From: Dyadobacter sp. CY343 | GTDB lineage: Bacteria; Bacteroidota; Bacteroidia; Cytophagales; Spirosomataceae | DNA length: 64,000 nucleotides | Assembly: GCF_021390335.1 (NCBI RefSeq) | Contig: NZ_JAJUXK010000004.1 | Coordinates: 620,001-684,000 of the forward strand | Direction: 5' to 3' | Shown here: positions 1 through 8,413 of the stretch, piece after piece | Layout: the number at the start of each line of letters is the position of its first letter | Numbering within the stretch: position 1 is the first letter of the stretch | The notes under the pieces: model-generated | The model's input: only the letters and a program-made list of their open reading frames with translations | Told to the model about the DNA's origin: nothing | Database searches by the model: none | Translations under genes and position numbers: made by a program

Positions 1-541
1 TTCGGCCCGAGTGGATCAAATGCTTCGTCGCCTCGTAAGCTCCGGCAAAATTATCGGCTACCACTTTATGCGTTTCAATTTCCTTGGGTACCCGATCCAG
101 AAAGACGATCGGTAACCCTCTTTCCATCAGATCCTGAAAGTGAAAAAGATCGGTGGTCAAACTTGCCAGTGAAACGAGCAAACCGTCCACTTTTCTTGAA
201 ACCAGGTAATTGGTATTGGCAACTTCCCGCTCGTAAGAATCGTGACTTTGAAATATAACTACATGATAGCCAAGATTATACGCAATGGATTCAATACCAT
301 TTATGAGTTGTGAAAAAAAATGGTTTGCGATTTCCGGAATGATTACGCCGATCGATTTACTCTTGCTATCCTTCAAACTCAACGCGATCGGATTGGGCCG
401 GTAGTTCATTCGCTCCGCATATTCCATGACCAGCTTCTTGGTCTCCGGATTGATCTCATAACTGTTACGCAGCGCGCGCGAAACGGTTGAAGTGGACAAA
501 TTCAGCGCTTTTGCAATATCCTTGATTGTAATTGCTTCCAA
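1..541 (-). CDS. LacI-family transcriptional regulator, C-terminus outside the window
   Basis: About 180 N-terminal residues are visible. The start is a TTG at 541-539, because an in-frame stop lies five codons upstream with no ATG between. The N-terminus reads EAITIKDIAKALNLSTSTVSRALRN, cited here as two pieces: helix EAITIKDIAKAL and recognition helix STSTVSRALRN, the classic LacI helix-turn-helix, followed by the hinge region and a periplasmic-binding-protein-like fold (SIGVIIPEI, VDGLLVSL, IVFLDRVP). Such proteins bind a sugar or derivative and release an operator. It is divergent from uxaB, so control of hexuronate or related glycan use is a reasonable inference. The effector cannot be read from the sequence. 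Confidence 0.93.
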   Translation of the reverse strand, partial: MEAITIKDIAKALNLSTSTVSRALRNSYEINPETKKLVMEYAERMNYRPNPIALSLKDSKSKSIGVIIPEIANHFFSQLINGIESIAYNLGYHVVIFQSHDSYEREVANTNYLVSRKVDGLLVSLASLTTDLFHFQDLMERGLPIVFLDRVPKEIETHKVVADNFAGAYEATKHLIHSGR

Positions 542-863
542 AAGAAAATTGGTTTATTCCAACTTAAGAATAGACCGGAGAAATCAAATTTCCGATCCGT
601 TTCAAGTAAAATCACTATTGAATTATAAATAGAGGGTAAGTTCAGGATTTATCCTGTCAACTGGCAACGTTCCCGATAACGATTGCACAAAAAAAGACAA
701 TTCAGTATTTGATATTTCTAATTATTCGGTCTAAACTCGTTCAGGTGCAGTCATAGTAGAACAGACGTTAAATTTAGCCCTTACCCCGAAAAAGACAAAT
801 CAATTTTCTCAACCAGGCGGACCAAAGACACTGCATCCGTTCCGGCGCAACAATGCAAATACC
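542..863. promoter_or_regulatory. divergent lacI / uxaB intergenic region with a possible LacI operator
   Basis: This 322-bp gap separates the two divergent genes and contains no gene I can support. The stretch 665-686 (core CGTT-N6-AACG followed by ATTGCA) has the CG-centred look of LacI-family operators and is the best operator candidate. No exact TAnnTTTG promoter element was found for either gene. The operator call rests on pattern resemblance only. Confidence 0.35.
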
Positions 864-2387
864 ATGAACTATCTTTTTCGCGAGAAGTTGCGGCAGCTCA
901 AAAATCACCCTGGCGTGACGGTTCCGCAGGATTCGGTTTTTCAACTGCCCGAAAAAGTACTTCAATTTGGCACCGGCGCTTTTCTGCGCGGGCTTGCTGA
1001 TTTTTTTATAGATAAAGCCAACAGGGAAGGCGTTTTTAATGGCCGGATCGTCGTGGTCAAATCCACCGACAAAGGCGATTTAAAAGCATTTGACCGACAA
1101 AATAATCTTTACACACTTTGCACTCGTGGGATTGTGAACGGGAATGTGGAAGAGGAAAATATCATTTCGTCCGCGATCAGCCGCGTTATTTATGCCAAAT
1201 CACAATGGTCGCTTGTGCTCGATCTGGCGCGCAATCCTGCAATTGGTATCGTGATCTCAAATACTACTGAAACGGGCATTCAACTCGTTCAGGACGATAT
1301 TTACCAGTGGCCGCCGGTATCTTTTCCGGGCAAGCTGCTGGCGTTTTTATATGCGCGTTATGTCGCATTTTCGGGAAGTACGGAGGCCGGCGTGGTGATT
1401 ATCCCGACCGAGCTGATCACGGACAATGGAAAAAAACTGGAATCGATCGTACTCGAACTGGCCCACCGGAACGGACTGGAACCGGCATTTATCGACTGGA
1501 TCGAACAACACAATGATTTTTGCAATTCACTGGTAGACAGAATAGTACCAGGAAAGCCGGAGGAAAGTTTGCATAAAAAGCTGGAAGAAGAGCTGGGTTA
1601 CAAAGACGAGCTGCTTATCACCGCCGAGCATTACCACCTTTGGGCGATTGAAGGGGATGAAAATATTCGCAAGAAAATTCCTTTTTACGGGATTGATGAA
1701 GGTTTGTTGATCGAGCCGGATATTGAACTGTACAGGGAGCTAAAACTGCGTTTACTCAATGGCGCGCATACATTAGGAAGCGGGCTGGCGCATTTGTGCG
1801 GGTTTAGTACGGTCGTTGAAGCGATGTCAGATGCGGATTTCTCTACATTCATTGCAAACCTGATGCGCACCGAAATTGCGCCTGCAATCCCCTATCCTGT
1901 GCCCCAAGAAATGGCGGCGAATTTCAGCCGGCAAGTATTGGAGCGTTTTAAAAATCCCTACATCCAGCATAAATGGCTGAATATCACACAGAATTATTCA
2001 GCAAAAATCCACGCGCGGGTAGCTCCAACTTTTCTGAACTACGAAAAACAGGAAGCAAGTTTTCCGGAATATGCCACCTTTGGTTATGCGGCTTACATCT
2101 ATTATATGAAGCCCGCGCGCCGGGACGGAGATCAGTATTTTGGCTTGGCAAATGGCGAATATTATTTGATCCGGGATGAAAAAGCGGCTTTTTTCCATCA
2201 AAAATGGCAAATGTCGTCTCTCGAAGATATGGTAAGGATGATACTGAAAGACGCTTCTATCTGGGGCAAAGACCTGAGCAAGGCAGAGTCGCTTATCACA
2301 GGAATTGTCGGACATTTACATTCAATAAAACAAAACGGCGCCATGGAAACGCTGAAAATGTTCTTGGCGGAAATGGAGTATGCCTGA
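864..2387 (+). CDS. uxaB: tagaturonate reductase (altronate oxidoreductase)
   Basis: 507 residues of the mannitol dehydrogenase/polyol-specific long-chain dehydrogenase family. The N-terminal NAD-binding segment VLQFGTGAFLRG (about 32-43) and the family motif KLRLLNGAHTLGSG (about 290-303), with the catalytic lysine, are both present. The sequence matches UxaB-type tagaturonate reductases, which interconvert D-tagaturonate and D-altronate in the galacturonate branch of hexuronate catabolism in the cytoplasm. Length is normal for the family. No uxaA or uxaC is in view. A small secreted protein gene follows 14 nt downstream, and a divergent LacI regulator lies upstream, suggesting substrate-controlled expression. 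A related fructuronate or mannitol dehydrogenase is the alternative, but the N-terminal motif favours UxaB. Confidence 0.88.
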   Translation: MNYLFREKLRQLKNHPGVTVPQDSVFQLPEKVLQFGTGAFLRGLADFFIDKANREGVFNGRIVVVKSTDKGDLKAFDRQNNLYTLCTRGIVNGNVEEENIISSAISRVIYAKSQWSLVLDLARNPAIGIVISNTTETGIQLVQDDIYQWPPVSFPGKLLAFLYARYVAFSGSTEAGVVIIPTELITDNGKKLESIVLELAHRNGLEPAFIDWIEQHNDFCNSLVDRIVPGKPEESLHKKLEEELGYKDELLITAEHYHLWAIEGDENIRKKIPFYGIDEGLLIEPDIELYRELKLRLLNGAHTLGSGLAHLCGFSTVVEAMSDADFSTFIANLMRTEIAPAIPYPVPQEMAANFSRQVLERFKNPYIQHKWLNITQNYSAKIHARVAPTFLNYEKQEASFPEYATFGYAAYIYYMKPARRDGDQYFGLANGEYYLIRDEKAAFFHQKWQMSSLEDMVRMILKDASIWGKDLSKAESLITGIVGHLHSIKQNGAMETLKMFLAEMEYA

Positions 2388-2401
2388 TAAAAATTAATGC
2401 C

Positions 2402-2836
2402 ATGAAAAAGTCACTTTTACTATTTGCTTGTTTGCTGCTGATCAACCTTTCGGTCTCCGCTCAATCCTCGGATGAAGAAAACATTGCGTCGCAGGTTGAA
2501 AGACTGCGGGTTGCATTGCTGGATGCCAAAGAAGAAGATCTGACAAAACTCACTTCCCCGGCCCTATCCTACGGCCACTCTAACGGTTTAATGGAAGACA
2601 AAAAGGCTTTCTTACTTGCGCTCACCAGCGGCGAATCCAACTTCACAAAAATCGACCTTAGCGAACAAACCGTCTCTGTATCAGGAGATGTAGCCATGGT
2701 GCGGCACAAATTGAAAGGCGAAACACACAACAAAGGCAAAGAACCCGCGCCGATCAGTCTCGGCGTTCTTTTGATTTGGCAAAAAGTAAAAGGAGATTGG
2801 CTGCTGCTGGGCAGGCAGGCGTTTCGGCTTCCGTAA
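2402..2836 (+). CDS. small exported NTF2-like (DUF4440-type) protein
   Basis: 144 residues. The start ATG at 2402 gives a clean signal peptide (MKKSLLLFACLLLINLSVSAQ, cleavage after SAQ), whereas a longer in-frame reading from 2204 would run through the end of uxaB in another frame and lacks a signal. The mature part resembles the SnoaL/DUF4440 cone fold: an N-terminal helix (ASQVERLRVALLDAKEEDL), then strands ending in a WLLLGRQAF segment. Known members bind small molecules or catalyse varied reactions, so function cannot be assigned. It starts 14 nt after uxaB and probably shares its transcript; a role in handling a uronate-derived compound in the periplasm is only a guess. Confidence 0.8.
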   Translation: MKKSLLLFACLLLINLSVSAQSSDEENIASQVERLRVALLDAKEEDLTKLTSPALSYGHSNGLMEDKKAFLLALTSGESNFTKIDLSEQTVSVSGDVAMVRHKLKGETHNKGKEPAPISLGVLLIWQKVKGDWLLLGRQAFRLP

Positions 2837-2845
2837 ACGTATTTT

Positions 2846-2895
2846 TAATTACGGCATATCCAATGCATATAAATGCACTGGATATGCCGTAATTA
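2846..2895. terminator. bidirectional terminator hairpin between convergent genes
   Basis: Two 22-nt arms (2846-2867 and 2874-2895) pair with one G-T wobble around a 6-nt loop. A T-run precedes the left arm on the plus strand and A/T-rich sequence flanks both sides. It lies between the stop of the NTF2-like gene and the stop of the MerR/TipAS gene, so it can serve both directions. Confidence 0.85.
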
Positions 2896-2901
2896 GTTAT
2901 G

Positions 2902-3672
2902 CTAGTTCAGATTTTGCTCGGCGAAATAGCGCATTGCATCCCGCATAAATACTGCAAATTCAGGATTTGGCTGCCCGTCAATCAGCGTGTAGCGTTGGTC
3001 GTCTACATAAAGCTGCCCCAGACCCGCATAAGCTTCGGCTTGCCGATCGGCTAATCTGGTTGATCCCCAAAAACGCCTTATTATCGCGTAATGTTTCGCG
3101 ATTTCGGTTTGTACCAGTTTACCCTGGGGATTTTCATGACTTAATGCCGCAAGTCGCTCTGTTAGCTGCCTGGATTCTTCCATTAAGTCGGCAATTTCAG
3201 CCTTACTTAATTTACCGAGTTCTTTTTCCGCATTTTCAACAACCTCAGGACCCCATTTTTCTGCGGCTTCTTTTCGGTAAGCTTCCGCCTTCTCGCGGGG
3301 CAAGCCTGCATATAACTCTTCGTGATTCATCATAGCTCCATTTTTTAAATTAACGATTGTTTTTTCAACCGTAACAAGCAAATTAGCGATCCGCTCTTCC
3401 CTGACCTTCAATGCAGATTTGTGACTTTCAAGCGCTTGAAGTAAGTCGAAATCAGGATCATTAAGAATTTGCAGAATCTCCTGCAATGCAAAATCCAGTT
3501 CTTTATAAAACAGGATCTGCTGCAACCGCAGAAGCTCTTTCTCTCCATACATCCTGTACCTGGCCTCGGTACGCACAGAAGGCTTCAAAAGTCCCATCCG
3601 ATCGTACAAATGCAGCGTGCGCACACTGACACCAGCAAGCCGGGCGAGTTTTTTGACTGAATAAAGGATCAT
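2902..3672 (-). CDS. MerR-family regulator with TipAS ligand-binding domain
   Basis: 256 residues. The N-terminus MILYSVKKLARLAGVSVRTL followed by HLYDRMGLLKPS is a MerR winged helix (1-70), then a dimerisation coiled coil (about 75-110, EERIANLLVTVEKTI) and a C-terminal TipAS-like helical domain (about 125-250, with EEAESYR-type helices and WGSTR). TipAS domains in Streptomyces TipA and relatives bind diverse antibiotics and cationic compounds and activate drug-response genes. An upstream in-frame ATG at 3705 lies inside the -7 promoter element and is rejected. The protein probably autoregulates from the promoter at 3699-3731. No efflux pump is adjacent, so its target genes are unknown. Confidence 0.9.
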   Translation of the reverse strand: MILYSVKKLARLAGVSVRTLHLYDRMGLLKPSVRTEARYRMYGEKELLRLQQILFYKELDFALQEILQILNDPDFDLLQALESHKSALKVREERIANLLVTVEKTIVNLKNGAMMNHEELYAGLPREKAEAYRKEAAEKWGPEVVENAEKELGKLSKAEIADLMEESRQLTERLAALSHENPQGKLVQTEIAKHYAIIRRFWGSTRLADRQAEAYAGLGQLYVDDQRYTLIDGQPNPEFAVFMRDAMRYFAEQNLN

Positions 3673-3698
3673 CTTACCTGTTTGAATGATTGACATCA

Positions 3699-3731
3699 CA
3701 AACATAAGGTATGACCTAAGGTTAGAGTCAA
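3699..3731 (-). promoter_or_regulatory. MerR-type autoregulated promoter
   Basis: On the minus strand TTGACT (3731-3726), a 19-bp spacer and TATGTTTG (3706-3699) appear. TATGTTTG is an exact match to the Bacteroidota -7 element TAnnTTTG, and 19 bp is the long spacer typical of MerR-controlled promoters. A dyad with TGAC/GTCA ends (3712-3730) fills the spacer, as expected for a MerR dimer site. It stands 27 nt upstream of the chosen ATG. Confidence 0.8.
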
Positions 3732-3747
3732 GTAGAATTTTAGTTTT

Positions 3748-4962
3748 TTAATGCGAAGGCCGATTCGGAGCGGGGGCCGATGCGTGGTATTTTTTTTGGA
3801 TGATTGCGGCGTATTTGTCCAGCAGTTCCAGTACGCGGGTCTGTGACTTGGAGCGGACCACCAGCCCGACGTGGTAAGGCTCTTCCATTCGCCACACAAT
3901 TTCAGGGTCATCGAAAACGGACATATTCGGCCATTCCTGGCGGGCCAGCGAGATAATGATGCCGGAATATTCCTTTCGAACGGGCGGCAACTTGTAATTG
4001 TCTCCTTTTGCCTCCGCAGTCTCCATTTTGGCCCATTCTTTCCAAAGATTGATACCGGAAGATGCTTCGACCATTTCCGATAAATTCGCCCCGCCAACCC
4101 GTGAGGAAGTTTCCAGAAAGTAGTATTTACCGTCGTCGTGGCAGCGGATTACCTCAGTATGCGACGCACTGTGTTTTAAACCGAAAGCTTTCAAAAGATC
4201 AATAGCCAGCGTTTCCAAAGCGTGTTCTTCGGAAGAATCAAACGTAACGGTAACCGAGCGAAAAATGCCGCCGCCGTGCGCTACCTCGAAAGGCGGCGCG
4301 AGGTATTTGCTGTTCCAGGAGAATATAACCCTCCCATTGTAGGAGATCGAATCTACATGGTAAACGTCGCCTGGTTTGAATTGCTCAACCAGATAGGAAT
4401 GCCTTTTATCGCCCAGCTCGTGGATCGTTTCCCAGAGCTGATCGGCTGTTTCGAGTTTCTTAATCCCCGTCGCAGAAGCCTCAGAACGCGGTTTGATCAT
4501 CCATGGTCCCGGATATTTCTCGATAAACCGGTTAATATCATCGTCATTGAAAAGGGAAGAAAACCCGGGCACTAATATCCCCGATTCGGCAGCTTTGGTG
4601 CGCATCGCAAGCTTGTCCCGGAAATAACGGCCGGTAGTTTGCCCCATGCCGGGTATCCTGAAATATTCGCGAATATGCGCCGCTTTTTCCACGTCGAAAT
4701 CGTCCAGCGCGACTACCCGGTCGATCATCCGGGTCCTCATTACGTAAGCCAGACCAGTGATGATCTCGGACATATTATAAGTCCCGTCCTCGCCTTCTTC
4801 GATGTAAAAAAACTCATCTACCGCCTCTCTGACCCACGGTTTGTTTTCAAGCTTTTTGGCCGTAATCAGAAATACTTTGTTACCGGCTTCCTTACAGGCT
4901 TTGAGAAAATCGTTGCCTTTGAAATAGGTTGATATGCAAAGAAATGTAAGCGTCCTGGCCAT
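3748..4962 (-). CDS. ATP-grasp ligase-type enzyme of unknown substrate
   Basis: 404 residues from the ATG at 4962 (MARTLTFLCIST); a frame extending to 5016 adds a residue run without family character. An N-terminal pre-ATP-grasp domain (about 1-110) is followed by an ATP-grasp domain: WMIKPRSEASATGIKKL (about 165-181), LVEQFKPGDVYHVDS (about 205-219) and the metal-binding ETSSRVGGANLSEM (about 290-303). Such enzymes use ATP to activate a carboxylate for attack by an amine or thiol. The partner substrates are not evident, and no biosynthetic neighbours are present. The MerR/TipAS gene lies downstream on the same strand but has its own promoter. Confidence 0.8.
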   Translation of the reverse strand: MARTLTFLCISTYFKGNDFLKACKEAGNKVFLITAKKLENKPWVREAVDEFFYIEEGEDGTYNMSEIITGLAYVMRTRMIDRVVALDDFDVEKAAHIREYFRIPGMGQTTGRYFRDKLAMRTKAAESGILVPGFSSLFNDDDINRFIEKYPGPWMIKPRSEASATGIKKLETADQLWETIHELGDKRHSYLVEQFKPGDVYHVDSISYNGRVIFSWNSKYLAPPFEVAHGGGIFRSVTVTFDSSEEHALETLAIDLLKAFGLKHSASHTEVIRCHDDGKYYFLETSSRVGGANLSEMVEASSGINLWKEWAKMETAEAKGDNYKLPPVRKEYSGIIISLARQEWPNMSVFDDPEIVWRMEEPYHVGLVVRSKSQTRVLELLDKYAAIIQKKYHASAPAPNRPSH

Positions 4963-5079
4963 AAAAAACTTTTTTTGGTAGAAAGTAGTATTGGTAAATC
5001 TAGCAAAAAGAAGCAATTGAGCAAGTAAAGCCAGGATTAAATTTCAGGTAATTTTGGCTAAAATATCGCTCCGCAGATC

Positions 5080-6477
5080 CTATTCGCGGATTGGTAAAGT
5101 CGACAAAAATTGCCTCAACAATCGGATCCCGTAGGCAGTACCGGCACGGCCCGGCGCAAATTCGGTGTCACCAAAAGCAGTACCTGCAATGTCCAGATGT
5201 GCCCAAGCCTGGTGCGAATCGGTGAATACTTCCAGGAACTTGGCAGCGACAATAGCGCCCGCCAGCGGCTTGCCGTGGTAGTTTTTCACATCGGCAATAT
5301 CCGAATTGATCTCCTCCTTATATTCATCCCAAACCGGCAGCCGCCACACACGCTCGCCGGTCGCATCTCCTGATCTGGCAATATCTGCCGCCAGCTGATC
5401 ATTAGGTGTAAAAAGCCCCGCCGCCTCGTAGCCCAGCGTTTGGATCACACTGCCCGTCAATGTGGCGAGGTCGATGATAATATCCGGGTTAAAGTTGCGC
5501 ACGGCATAGCTCAGACCGTCGGCCAGGATCAATCTGCCTTCTGCATCGGTATCTATTACTTCAATGGTTTTGCCTGAATACGAACCGATTACATCACCCG
5601 GTTTCATCGCCGCTCCATCCACGCTATTTTCAGTAGACGGAATCACTCCGATAATACGCACGGGTAATTTCAGCTGAGCGGCCAGTTCCACTATTCCCAA
5701 AACGGCCCCCGCGCCGCCCATATCACTTTTCATCAAATGCATATTGGCCGAGCTCTTAATAGAAATCCCGCCTGTATCGAATGTAACTCCCTTGCCTACC
5801 AGCGCGACGGTTTGGGTATAGTTTTCAGGGGTATATTCGGAGATGATCATCACTGGCGGCGCTTCGCTGCCTTTGCTAACAGCCAGCAGCGCGTGCATTC
5901 CCAGTTTTTCCAATTTTGATTTATCCAAAACTGTTACCTGATAACCGTTTTCTGAACCCGATTTTTTCGCCCACTCCGCAAGCGTTTCAGGCGTTTTGTA
6001 GTTTCCAGGCGCATTCATCAGATCCATGATCCGCATTTGCACCACCGCCGTTTTTTGTCCCAGCGCAATCGCCGGGCCGACTGCCGCGCCTTCCTCGGTC
6101 AGGATACGTAACGTTCCACTTTCGAAAAAACTGCTCAGCGGCTTCGGCTCGGATTTGTAGAGTTGCAGATTATATCCACCCAACATAATCCCATTTACCG
6201 CATTCTCGACCCACTCAGGGCTTTTCCCGCGCGCATCTAAGGTGATCTGATCCGGCCAGCGATCTTTTCGTTTAAAAAAAAGCGAGCGGAACAATTTGAT
6301 CATCGCCGGCACTTTCGGCTCTTTTCCAAGTCCTACCCAAAGTTGTCTGGAAGAAAACCACCACATTTCGCCCTTCTCAGCCTTGAACATCGATTGGTTC
6401 TCCGGTTCGGAACCCTGTTCAAACGTCTTTATAATAAGTACCTCGTCGGTCGCGTGGAATGTCTGTTCTATTTGCAT
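5080..6477 (-). CDS. pepA: M17 leucyl aminopeptidase
   Basis: 465 residues. The C-terminal catalytic domain shows KGVTFDTGGISIK (229-241), a metal-binding lysine/aspartate pair in MKSDMGG (249-255) and IDTDAEGRLILAD (308-320), the M17 signature with D in place of the usual first N. These bind two metal ions and cleave N-terminal residues from peptides in the cytoplasm. The N-terminal M17 macro-like domain is divergent, as usual, and total length is slightly under the typical 480-500. The gene starts 17 nt from a tandem palindromic repeat array that separates it from the M28 peptidase, so the two peptidases need not be one transcript. Confidence 0.93.
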   Translation of the reverse strand: MQIEQTFHATDEVLIIKTFEQGSEPENQSMFKAEKGEMWWFSSRQLWVGLGKEPKVPAMIKLFRSLFFKRKDRWPDQITLDARGKSPEWVENAVNGIMLGGYNLQLYKSEPKPLSSFFESGTLRILTEEGAAVGPAIALGQKTAVVQMRIMDLMNAPGNYKTPETLAEWAKKSGSENGYQVTVLDKSKLEKLGMHALLAVSKGSEAPPVMIISEYTPENYTQTVALVGKGVTFDTGGISIKSSANMHLMKSDMGGAGAVLGIVELAAQLKLPVRIIGVIPSTENSVDGAAMKPGDVIGSYSGKTIEVIDTDAEGRLILADGLSYAVRNFNPDIIIDLATLTGSVIQTLGYEAAGLFTPNDQLAADIARSGDATGERVWRLPVWDEYKEEINSDIADVKNYHGKPLAGAIVAAKFLEVFTDSHQAWAHLDIAGTAFGDTEFAPGRAGTAYGIRLLRQFLSTLPIRE

Positions 6478-6493
6478 AACCTATGTTTTTGTA

Positions 6494-6731
6494 CCTGTCA
6501 AGCTGAGCGAAGCCGAAGCCGCCGGGCAGCTTCGGCTCCCCTCAGCTTGACAATTAATCTAATTTTCCTATAAAGGTTGGTGTTCTCCGGTCAACGCGCC
6601 CTGTCAAGTTGAGCGAAGCCGAAGCCGCCGGACAGCTTCGGCTACGCTCAGCTTGACAATTAATCTAATTTTCCTATAAAGGTTGGTATTCTCTGGTCAA
6701 CGCGCCCTGTCGAGCTGAGCGAAGCCGAAGC
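6494..6731. repeat. tandem 106-bp repeats with REP-like palindromes, 2 full copies and a half copy
   Basis: Copies begin at 6494, 6600 and 6706, an exact 106-bp period. Each full copy opens with a near-perfect hairpin (arms of about 24 nt beginning TGTCAAGCTGAGCGAAGCC, loop CGCCGGGCA or similar) followed by a conserved A/T-rich 50-bp spacer. The third copy keeps only the left arm and stops at 6731, directly before the stop codon of the M28 peptidase gene at 6734-6732. The core CTGAGCG-AGTCGAAG-like motif is related to the palindrome at 48101-48163. It may act as transcription attenuator or be a remnant of a non-autonomous mobile hairpin. Confidence 0.9.
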
Positions 6732-8279
6732 TTAGTCCATTCCCCCTCTCCGCGTTGGCTTTCTCTGCTCCGGCCACGTGCCTGGTACGCCTTTCGAATC
6801 CAGGGGCATTACGATCCGCTCGCGGGAAGTTTTCGCAGGATCTTCACTCGCCTGATACGCCATTATTGCAGCCAGGATCGCATTGCTGCGCACATCGTCA
6901 AACACGATCTTGTCGTAAGTATCGCGGTTGGTGTGCCAGGTGTAGGTTCCATAAGACCAGCCCAGCGAACTTAGTGAGAATGCCGGCGCGCCCGCTGCTA
7001 CGAACGAAGCGAAGTCGGAGCCGCCACCGCCCGGTGCGCCGGGAAACCTTGTATCGATCGGCGCCTTGATATTTTCAGGCACCTTGGAAAGCCAGCGGCC
7101 GAGGTAATCGTATGCATTCACAAAACCTTGTCCCTGCAAACTTACCACGCGGCCAGTTCCATTGTCCTGATTGAAAAGTGCCTGGATATTCTGCACAATT
7201 TCCGGGTGATCCTCTACGAATGCACGCGAACCGTTCAAACCCTGCTCTTCACTTCCCCAATGTCCAACCAGGATCGTACGTTTTGGATTTGGATATACTT
7301 TCTTCAGAATGCGCATTGCTTCCATCATCACGATCGTGCCCGTTCCGTTATCGGTTGCGCCGGTACCGCCGTCCCACGAATCAAAGTGAGCGGACAATAT
7401 CACGTATTCATTCGGTTTCTCGGTGCCTTTGATCTCGCCGATTGTATTGAAAGTCTGCGCCACGCCGGTTTCTTTTGCATCGGCGCGCACGCTGATTTTT
7501 GGCGTGTGGCCTGATTCCGCCAAACGATACAGCAGTCCGTAATCTTCGAGCGAAATGTCAACAGTAGGCACCTTTTTAGTGTAAGCGCCAAATATCTTAT
7601 TTGCCCCAAAACCCTTTGACCAATAGCTCATTACAATACCCGCAGCTCCTGCTTTTTCCAGCGCCACAGGCAAAGTGCGACCATTATAGCCGGTTTTTTT
7701 TACACGATTAGCCCAGGCTTCCGTCTGCGCATCACGGTCTTTTTTCATTTTTTCGATTGATTCTTTTGTACCGAATTCCTCCCAGTTGTAATCCGGGCGG
7801 CCGGTTGGCTGGTTCATGCTGATCATCACAAACTTACCTTTCGCAGTAGGCAACCATTTTTGAAATGCAACTGAATCGGCCAGATCGGGCAGGATAATCA
7901 CATCCGCAGTAACCGTTTTGCCGCCGGTACCTGGGCTCCACGCGAGCTGCATTCCTTCCAGCGATTTCACGCGGGGCGCTACCATATCAATATGCGAAAT
8001 GCCGCGTTCCCAGCCGCGCCACTCGCCCCACTTTTCATTTTTTGCCATGATATTCCAGCCTTTGTATTTGGCGACCGCCCATTCGTGCGCCTGCTGCATT
8101 TGCGGCGAACCTACCAGCCGCGGCCCGATCACGTCCATCAACTCGTGCGCCAGCTTTTCCAGCTGTGAATTTTCAGTAGCTTCTTTTACGATATTTTCAA
8201 CAACCGGATCTTTTTGACCAAAACTTACTGATAGCTGAAAGCAAAATATCAGGGTAAATAACAGGGAAACTTTTTTCAT
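6732..8279 (-). CDS. secreted M28-family zinc aminopeptidase
   Basis: 515 residues with a signal peptide (MKKVSLLFTLIFCFQLSVSFGQ). A protease-associated insert spans about 120-270, and the M28 catalytic core follows: SAHFDSWDGG (H298, D300), GATDNGTG (D310), GHWGSEEQGL (E344/E345) and a late HTNRDTYDKI supplying the last metal ligand. It therefore has the full two-zinc site and should trim N-terminal residues from peptides in the periplasm or outside the cell. The C-terminus ends in a basic proline-rich tail. Its stop codon touches the half copy of the upstream tandem repeat array, so its last codons and 3' end may have been shaped by that element. Confidence 0.92.
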   Translation of the reverse strand: MKKVSLLFTLIFCFQLSVSFGQKDPVVENIVKEATENSQLEKLAHELMDVIGPRLVGSPQMQQAHEWAVAKYKGWNIMAKNEKWGEWRGWERGISHIDMVAPRVKSLEGMQLAWSPGTGGKTVTADVIILPDLADSVAFQKWLPTAKGKFVMISMNQPTGRPDYNWEEFGTKESIEKMKKDRDAQTEAWANRVKKTGYNGRTLPVALEKAGAAGIVMSYWSKGFGANKIFGAYTKKVPTVDISLEDYGLLYRLAESGHTPKISVRADAKETGVAQTFNTIGEIKGTEKPNEYVILSAHFDSWDGGTGATDNGTGTIVMMEAMRILKKVYPNPKRTILVGHWGSEEQGLNGSRAFVEDHPEIVQNIQALFNQDNGTGRVVSLQGQGFVNAYDYLGRWLSKVPENIKAPIDTRFPGAPGGGGSDFASFVAAGAPAFSLSSLGWSYGTYTWHTNRDTYDKIVFDDVRSNAILAAIMAYQASEDPAKTSRERIVMPLDSKGVPGTWPEQRKPTRRGGMD

Positions 8280-8413
8280 GGAATAAATGGATTAAACAAC
8301 GTTTCTTTAAACTAATGTATAAAATACCGCCGACGCTTTGATAATGGTCTTGAAAAATTATAAATCGATATACTAATTCTGTTATCCGGCCAGAATCCAC
8401 TGATTTTCGTGCA

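Noticed and set aside
2204..2401. Longer N-terminus for the NTF2-like protein
   Set aside because: It overlaps uxaB in another frame, while 2402 opens a clear signal peptide.
3673..3705. Upstream in-frame ATG as start of the MerR/TipAS gene
   Set aside because: This ATG is part of the TATGTTTG -7 element; translation must begin at 3672.
6494..6731. CRISPR array
   Set aside because: Units are 106 bp, the repeats are long hairpins and the spacer part is also conserved, so they are tandem copies, not repeat-spacer units.
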